A DNA stretch of 20,463 nt, from assembly GCA_021824055.1 (NCBI GenBank), contig JAKALV010000029.1:1-20463 (forward strand). Direction: 5' to 3'. Positions 15,827-20,463 of this stretch are shown here, in pieces (position 1 is the stretch's first letter; each line of letters starts with the position of its first letter). Below the pieces are notes generated by a model. That model was not told where the DNA came from and did no database searches. It saw only the letters and a program-made list of their open reading frames with translations. The DNA is from Acidobacteriota bacterium (GTDB lineage: Bacteria; Acidobacteriota; Vicinamibacteria; Vicinamibacterales; SCN-69-37). Both the position numbers and the translations under genes were made by a program.

Positions 15827-17767
15827 CTATTCGTTGGGCTCTTCGAGATAGGTGTATCCGTGCAGGCCGTCTTCGTAGAAGCGCAGCAGCTGGCCGGCTT
15901 CCTGAAACTCGAGGCGGCCTTCGCGCACCGCGGTTTCCATGGACTCGCGCAGCTTGCGCACGAGCAGGTCCCCGTCAAATTCCACGTAATCGAGCACCTC
16001 GCGGACCGTGTCGCCCTTGATGACGGCGTCGAGAATGACGTTGCCCTCGGCGTCCTGCGTGACGTGCACCGCGTGCGTATCGCCGAAGAGGTTGTGCAGG
16101 TCGCCGAGAATTTCCTGGTACGCGCCCACGAGAAACACGCCGAGGTAGTACGGATCGCCGTTGAACGAGTGCAATGACAGCGTGCGCTTGACGTCGCGGC
16201 GGTCGATGAACTGATCGAGCTTGCCGTCCGAGTCGCACGTGATGTCGCCGAGCACGGCCTGCCGCGTCGGCGCTTCATTCAGCCGGTGAATCGGCATCAC
16301 CGGAAACAGCTGCTTGATGGCCCACGCGTCCGGAATCGACTGGAACAGCGAGAAATTGCAGAAATACGTGTCGGCCAGCGCGTCGTCCAGCCCCTGAAGG
16401 TCTTCCGGCACGTCGTCCATCTGCTGCACGAGCTTGCGGATCTTGGCGCAGATGGCCCAGTACAGCGTTTCCGCCTGACAGCGCTGCGCCAGCGGCAGAT
16501 AACCGCCGTTGAACAGGTTGAGCGCCATGTCGAGCGATTCCTGCGCGTCGTTGTAACTTTCGAGCGCGTTGCGGGCGGTCAGATTCTCGTAGGTCTCTTT
16601 CAGGTCCACGAGCGGCTGCTCCGGCTCCTCGCCGTTGGGCTCCGGCACCACGTCGTCGCCGAAATCAGACACGCCCAGCACGTTGAAGATGAGGCAGCTG
16701 TGGTACGCCACGATCGCCCGGCCGCTCTCCGACACGATCGTCGGATGCTTCACCCCCGCGTCGTCACAGACGGTCTGCACGTGGTAGACCACGTCGTTCG
16801 CGTATTCCTCGAGCGTGTAGTTCACGCTCGACTCGAAATTCGTCTGCGAGCCGTCGTAGTCGACGCCGAGACCGCCGCCGACGTCGAGATATTCGAGCCC
16901 CGCGCCTTCCTTCACCAGCTCGGCATACACGCGCGCGGCTTCATTGAGCGCGCCCTTGACGATGCGGATGTTGGGAATCTGACTGCCGAGGTGGAAGTGC
17001 AGGAGCTTGAAGCAGTCCTGCATGCCGTTCGCCTTCAGCTCTTCGAGTCCCTGACGCACCTCGGCGACCGTGAGGCCGAACTTGGACCGATAGCCGCCCG
17101 ACGACTGCCAGCGTCCGCCGCCGCGCGCGGCCAGCTTCACCCGCATGCCGATGTTCGGGCGCACGCCGACCTTGCGCGAGTAATCGAGGATCAGCTTCAG
17201 CTCGGTGTACTTCTCGACCACCGGGATGATGCGGCGGCCCATCTTCTGGGCCAGCATCGCCATCTCGATGAACTCGGCGTCCTTGAAACCGTTGCAGATG
17301 ATCGGCGTGCTGTTGTCCGTCATCGCGATCACGGCAAGCAGCTCCGGCTTGGAGCCGGCCTCGAGGCCGAAACCGTACTCGCGGCCGAACTCGAGCACCT
17401 CCTCGACCACCTGCCGCTGCTGATTCACCTTGATCGGGTAGACGCAGAAATACTTGCCGTCGTAGTTGTGCTGCGCGATCGCGGCCTGGAACGCGCCGTG
17501 GATCTCGCCGAGCCGGTGCTTGAGCACCTCGGGAAGCCGGACGAGGATCGGCAGGCCGATGCCGCGAAGCTGCAGCGAGTCGATCAGCTGCTTGAGATCG
17601 ATGGCGCGTGAGGGATTCTTGGTGCCGTGAATGAGCAGGTGCCCGTTCGGGGCGACGGAAAAATAGCCTTTGCCCCAGCGATCCACGTCGTACAGCTCGT
17701 TGGCATCCGTCACGGTCCACGGATCGCCCGCCCGCCGCTGCCGCGTTGAGCGGCTGGGTGTACTCAC
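15827..17767 (-). CDS. speA: Biosynthetic arginine decarboxylase
   Basis: This 646-residue cytoplasmic PLP enzyme (fold type III, alanine-racemase-like barrel) converts arginine to agmatine, the first step of one polyamine route. Hallmarks are the start ELYDVDRWGKGYFSV, cofactor lysine K113 in VYPIKVNQQ, GLEAGSKPEL, the glycine-rich DVGGGLGVDYDGS and the C-terminal block CNFSLFQSIPDAWAI with GDITCDSDGK. Length matches SpeA (about 630-660). The start is GTG 17767: residues upstream in the open frame, to 18109, are low-complexity basic sequence antisense to the kinase gene, and a TAGAAT lies 7 nt before the GTG. No agmatinase or agmatine deiminase gene is in the window, so the rest of the pathway is encoded elsewhere. 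Confidence 0.95.
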   Translation of the reverse strand: MSTPSRSTRQRRAGDPWTVTDANELYDVDRWGKGYFSVAPNGHLLIHGTKNPSRAIDLKQLIDSLQLRGIGLPILVRLPEVLKHRLGEIHGAFQAAIAQHNYDGKYFCVYPIKVNQQRQVVEEVLEFGREYGFGLEAGSKPELLAVIAMTDNSTPIICNGFKDAEFIEMAMLAQKMGRRIIPVVEKYTELKLILDYSRKVGVRPNIGMRVKLAARGGGRWQSSGGYRSKFGLTVAEVRQGLEELKANGMQDCFKLLHFHLGSQIPNIRIVKGALNEAARVYAELVKEGAGLEYLDVGGGLGVDYDGSQTNFESSVNYTLEEYANDVVYHVQTVCDDAGVKHPTIVSESGRAIVAYHSCLIFNVLGVSDFGDDVVPEPNGEEPEQPLVDLKETYENLTARNALESYNDAQESLDMALNLFNGGYLPLAQRCQAETLYWAICAKIRKLVQQMDDVPEDLQGLDDALADTYFCNFSLFQSIPDAWAIKQLFPVMPIHRLNEAPTRQAVLGDITCDSDGKLDQFIDRRDVKRTLSLHSFNGDPYYLGVFLVGAYQEILGDLHNLFGDTHAVHVTQDAEGNVILDAVIKGDTVREVLDYVEFDGDLLVRKLRESMETAVREGRLEFQEAGQLLRFYEDGLHGYTYLEEPNE

Positions 17768-17774
17768 GCGGACA

Positions 17775-17780
17775 ATTCTA
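17775..17780 (-). promoter_or_regulatory. Candidate -10 element for speA
   Basis: On the minus strand TAGAAT ends 7 nt before the speA GTG. It supports the choice of GTG 17767 as start and implies a leaderless or near-leaderless mRNA. It faces the kinase -10 candidate (17801-17806) only 20 bp away, so the two promoters must share upstream DNA. Confidence 0.45.
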
Positions 17781-17800
17781 AATACATTTCGCCGCCCACG

Positions 17801-17806
17801 TATAGT
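17801..17806 (+). promoter_or_regulatory. Candidate -10 element for the LytS-type kinase
   Basis: TATAGT ends exactly 6 nt before ATG 17813, the same spacing as at clpA. The intervening GGCAAG is at best a poor ribosome-binding site. No convincing -35 is visible. Confidence 0.5.
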
Positions 17807-17812
17807 GGCAAG

Positions 17813-18916
17813 ATGCGTTTTCGCGCGCGCACGATCGGTTTCGTCCTGCTCATCGCCGGCGTCGCCTCGCTGCTGTCGACCGCGCTCGCGTACGAAACGG
17901 TGCGCAACGAGGGCCGCGTCCCCGACACCGTCGCGCTGGCGGTGCTCAACTCGTCGTTCTGGTTCGGCTGGGCGGCGCTCGCGCTGCCGCTGGCCGCGCT
18001 TTCGGCTCGCTGGCGCGTGGACCGTACGCCGCAGGTCGCCATCCCGCTCCATATCGCCGCGGCCATCGCCGCCGGCGCGCTTCACATCTGCCTGCAGACA
18101 ACGACGCAAGCGGGGCTATATGTGCGCGCGCAGGTCCTACAGGGCCTCCATCACGGCTACGCGGCGGCGTTTGCCGGCCGGTGGATGTCGGCGCTCCCCG
18201 ACCAGCTGCTGCAGCTGATCGACTGGGAGCTGGCGGCCGGCGTGGGCGTGGTGGCGCTCGCCCACGCGGTCTTCTACTACCGCGAGGCGCAGGACCGGGC
18301 GCTCAACGAGGCCAACCTCGAGACGCGGCTCATTGAAGCCCAGCTCACCGCCCTCCAGCAGCAGCTGCAGCCGCATTTTCTCTTCAACACGCTTCACGCC
18401 ATCTCGACGCTCATGCACCGCGACGTCAACCTGGCCGACCAGGTCCTGGTGCGGCTGAGCGACTTGCTGAGGGTCACGCTGGAATTGGGCGGCCAGCGGG
18501 TCGTGCGGCTCTCCCGCGAGGTGGAATTCATCCGCAGCTACCTCGAGATCGAAAGAATGCGGATTGGCGACCGGTTGACGCTCAATATTGAAATCGAGCG
18601 CGGGACGCTCGACTGCTGGGTGCCGACGTTGATCCTGCAGCCGCTGGTCGAGAACGCCGTGAAGTATGGCGTGGCGCCGTACACGGGGCCCGGCCACATC
18701 GACATCCGTGCCGCCCGGCAAGACGACCTGCTTGCGCTGACGGTGGCCGACAACGGCCCCGGGCCGGTCACCGAGAACCGGGTCCGTCCGGGCGGAATCG
18801 GCCTCACAAATACCCGCGCCAGGCTCGAACATCATTTCGGTGATCAGGGCCGGCTCGACCTGGACCGCGGACCCGGCGGCTTCACGGCGCGCCTCACCTT
18901 TCCGTATCGGAACTGA
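17813..18916 (+). CDS. LytS/YehU-type sensor histidine kinase
   Basis: This 367-residue inner-membrane kinase has about four TM helices in residues 8-160 (about 8-28, 41-65, 77-95, 138-156) and no obvious extracellular sensor domain. The His_kinase domain (PF06580) has phospho-acceptor H188 in LQPHFLFNTLHAISTL, followed by a HATPase with N281 in VENAVKYG, DNGPG (313-317) and GGIGLTNTRARL. This is the kinase class that pairs with LytTR regulators, and its partner gene begins 57 nt downstream. The signal is not deducible; in this class the membrane domain may itself sense. Divergent from speA across 45 bp. Confidence 0.93.
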   Translation: MRFRARTIGFVLLIAGVASLLSTALAYETVRNEGRVPDTVALAVLNSSFWFGWAALALPLAALSARWRVDRTPQVAIPLHIAAAIAAGALHICLQTTTQAGLYVRAQVLQGLHHGYAAAFAGRWMSALPDQLLQLIDWELAAGVGVVALAHAVFYYREAQDRALNEANLETRLIEAQLTALQQQLQPHFLFNTLHAISTLMHRDVNLADQVLVRLSDLLRVTLELGGQRVVRLSREVEFIRSYLEIERMRIGDRLTLNIEIERGTLDCWVPTLILQPLVENAVKYGVAPYTGPGHIDIRAARQDDLLALTVADNGPGPVTENRVRPGGIGLTNTRARLEHHFGDQGRLDLDRGPGGFTARLTFPYRN

Positions 18917-18942
18917 ATATCTTTCTCGTATATCTTTCCCGT
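18917..18942 (+). repeat. Two 13-bp direct repeats between kinase and LytTR regulator
   Basis: ATATCTTTCTCGT (18917-18929) is followed immediately by ATATCTTTCCCGT (18930-18942), identical at 12 of 13 positions. The pair starts right after the kinase stop codon and is AT-rich against a GC-rich background. LytTR regulators bind pairs of direct repeats, so an autoregulatory site is possible, although the 13-bp period is shorter than the usual spacing. Chance slippage is the alternative. Confidence 0.5.
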
Positions 18943-18973
18943 CCCAGCGGCCACGGCTCGCGTCTAACTTCCC

Positions 18974-19771
18974 ATGGCCAACACCACAGGCACGTCCATT
19001 CGTACCCTCATTGTCGATGATGAGCCCCTGGCGCGCGAGCGGGTGCGGACGCTGATCGCCGGCCAGGCCGGGTTCGAGGTTGTCGGCGAGGCCAGCGACG
19101 GCGACCAGGCCGTGGAAGCGATCATTCACGGCATCGGGGGACAGCCGCCTGACCTGGTCTTTCTGGACGTGCAGATGCCCCGGCGGACCGGCTTCGAGGT
19201 GATTCAGGCGGTCGGCCCCGATCGGATGCCGGCCGTGGTGTTTGTGACGGCCTACGATCAGTACGCGATCCAGGCCTTCGAGGTCCAGGCCGTGGACTAC
19301 CTCCTGAAGCCGTTCGGCCGCGAGCGGTTTGAGGGCGCAGTGGACCGCGCGCGCAAGCACCTGGAGGCCAGAGAAGGCGGCGCGCTGCGCACACAGCTCA
19401 TGCAGCTGGTCCGCGAGCTGCAGCCCGCGGCGCCGGCGCCGGCCAGGCAGGAGCGGCTCATCGTCAAGTCCGACGGCCGGCTGTTCTTTCTCAGGACCGA
19501 TGAGATCGACTGGATCGAGGCGGCCGGCAACTACGTGCGCATCCACGCCGGCGCGGACGTCCACCTGCTGCGCGAAACCATGAACGCGATCGAGGCCCGG
19601 CTGGACGCGCAGATGTTCATGCGCATCCACCGCTCGCGCATTGTGAACATGGAGCGCGTCAAGGAGCTGCACCCGTGGTTCAGCGGCGACTTCGAGGTAA
19701 TCCTCCGCGACGGCACCAAGCTGATGCTGAGCCGGCGGTACCGGGACAAGCTGCAGGGGCGGCTTACTTGA
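18974..19771 (+). CDS. LytTR-family response regulator
   Basis: This 265-residue DNA-binding regulator has an N-terminal receiver (about 10-128) with D15 and D16 for metal binding, phospho-acceptor D65 in FLDVQMPR, T92 in FVTAYD and K112 in LLKPF. A proline-rich linker is followed by a LytTR domain (about 160-262) with the family segments IDWIEAAGNYVRIHAG, MFMRIHRSRIVNM and LMLSRRYRDKL. It is the partner of the LytS-type kinase just upstream. Targets are unknown; nearby candidates are its own gene pair and speA. Its stop codon overlaps the tail of the convergent LolA-like gene by 8 nt, leaving no intergenic terminator. Confidence 0.94.
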   Translation: MANTTGTSIRTLIVDDEPLARERVRTLIAGQAGFEVVGEASDGDQAVEAIIHGIGGQPPDLVFLDVQMPRRTGFEVIQAVGPDRMPAVVFVTAYDQYAIQAFEVQAVDYLLKPFGRERFEGAVDRARKHLEAREGGALRTQLMQLVRELQPAAPAPARQERLIVKSDGRLFFLRTDEIDWIEAAGNYVRIHAGADVHLLRETMNAIEARLDAQMFMRIHRSRIVNMERVKELHPWFSGDFEVILRDGTKLMLSRRYRDKLQGRLT

Positions 19772-20463
19772 TCCTGAACAACGAGTCGTCGAGCTTGACG
19801 TTGAACTCGATCTTGTCAATCTTCATCTCGCTCACCATCATGTTGCCCGCAAAACTCTGCAGCAAGTACGGCATCGTCAAGCCATCCACCGTGCGGTAGT
19901 CGCCGAACTTCACTTCCATCACGCCCGAGCCGGGCACGGTGGTGGACATCTTGGTTTCGAGATACGTCGTGCCGTCGAGATACAGATCCTGCGGCGGCAG
20001 CGCCTTGCGCGAGATCCGCAGATGGAACACCGGCTTGTCGTCCAACGTTTCGTTGCCGACGAAATCGATGACGTAGCCCTTCGCCTTGTAATCGAGCAGC
20101 GGCCCGTCGAAGTCGGACTGATCCTTCATCATCTCCACCTGCTCGGGCGGCATCGCGATCGGGTCCGGCCCCACCATCGGGTTGAGCATGGCGCCCTTGG
20201 TGCCGTCGAACACCATCACCATGGTCTGACCCATGACGTCGATCTCCTGCCGGTTCATGTACGGGCGCTTGAACGACGTCGTCATCCTGGCATTCATGCC
20301 CTGCATGGTGATGCTGCCGGTCTGCCGCAGCGTCTGCAACGCCCGCAGTTTGTCGGCACCGCCCTTGGCGGCGAGATTCCTGGCGACGATGTCGTCGACG
20401 GATTGAGCGAAGGCGGCGGTGTGCAGGAGCAGCACCACGGCAGCGGCGGAAAGAACAACAAGA
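19764..20463 (-). CDS. LolA-like secreted protein (COG2834-type), 5' truncated by window edge
   Basis: The frame is open to the window end; it does not begin at the internal GTG 20438. The residues before that codon (LVVLSAAA) extend a signal peptide reading through VVLLLHTAAFAQ, with cleavage probably after AFA, so the true start lies just beyond base 20463. The mature part (about 213 residues) resembles outer-membrane lipoprotein-sorting proteins: an N-terminal helix DDIVARNLAAKGGADKLRAL followed by alternating beta strands (YLDGTTYLETKM, GVMEVKFGDYRTVDGLTMPYLL), expected to form an open beta-barrel that holds lipid or hydrophobic ligands in the periplasm. The ligand is unknown, and it need not be a true LolA. 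It converges on and overlaps the LytTR gene. Confidence 0.75.
   Translation of the reverse strand, partial: LVVLSAAAVVLLLHTAAFAQSVDDIVARNLAAKGGADKLRALQTLRQTGSITMQGMNARMTTSFKRPYMNRQEIDVMGQTMVMVFDGTKGAMLNPMVGPDPIAMPPEQVEMMKDQSDFDGPLLDYKAKGYVIDFVGNETLDDKPVFHLRISRKALPPQDLYLDGTTYLETKMSTTVPGSGVMEVKFGDYRTVDGLTMPYLLQSFAGNMMVSEMKIDKIEFNVKLDDSLFRIK

Noticed and set aside
17768..18109. N-terminal extension of speA by 114 residues
   Set aside because: The extension is antisense to the LytS-type kinase gene and its promoter and is low-complexity basic sequence; SpeA homologues start near GTG 17767.
18137..19819. 560-codon antisense frame across the kinase and LytTR genes
   Set aside because: It spans two well-supported genes on the other strand and reads as biased low-complexity sequence with no domain.

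Overview
The window is GC-rich, gene-dense DNA from a Gram-negative bacterium. Secreted proteins with Sec signal peptides, an outer-membrane beta-barrel and a LolA-like periplasmic protein argue for a diderm. The gene mix (UPF0182, ClpS/ClpA, LytS/LytTR pair, YaiO barrel, many two-component proteins) and the short intergenic tandem repeats suggest Acidobacteriota, possibly Vicinamibacteria. That placement is inference and has not been tested. There are 16 protein-coding genes, two of them cut by the window edges, plus one gene remnant. No rRNA, tRNA, CRISPR array, transposase or phage gene was seen. No gene-free gap exceeds about 175 bases.

Layout. 1-122 is the C-terminal tail of a UPF0182 membrane protein (+). 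It converges on a minus-strand pair: an MBL-fold hydrolase (1627-2547), then a group II PLP decarboxylase (158-1582), joined by an 8-bp tandem repeat. Divergent from that pair, on +, are an exported thioredoxin-fold protein and clpS (4-nt overlap). clpS converges on a secreted 5'-nucleotidase (3590-5071, -) across a 15-unit heptamer array. clpA and grpE follow on + (5144-8015). Thus ClpS, ClpA and GrpE, all protein-quality-control factors, lie close together but are interrupted by the nucleotidase.

8188-15757 (all minus) is a compact six-gene operon, read from high to low coordinates: YaiO-type outer-membrane barrel with a TPR-like N-terminus; HPt-REC-degenerate-GGDEF-REC response regulator; membrane-anchored HEAT-repeat protein; family 2 processive glycosyltransferase; single-domain CheY-like regulator; CHASE3-PAS-histidine kinase-REC hybrid. 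Junctions are 4-nt or 1-nt overlaps or short gaps, which implies translational coupling. I read it as an exopolysaccharide synthesis and export unit with its own phosphorelay. It is the most interesting system in the window. A decayed histidine-kinase fragment lies just beyond its 3' end (8060-8173).

15827-17767 (-) is speA, biosynthetic arginine decarboxylase. Divergent from it, 45 bp away, is a LytS-type kinase (17813-18916) with its LytTR response regulator (18974-19771). The regulator overlaps, tail to tail, a LolA-like secreted protein (19764 to the window end, 5' truncated).

Regulation. Several genes have a TANNNT-like -10 hexamer ending only 6-9 nt before the start codon, and no clear Shine-Dalgarno site. 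This suggests leaderless or very short-leader transcripts.
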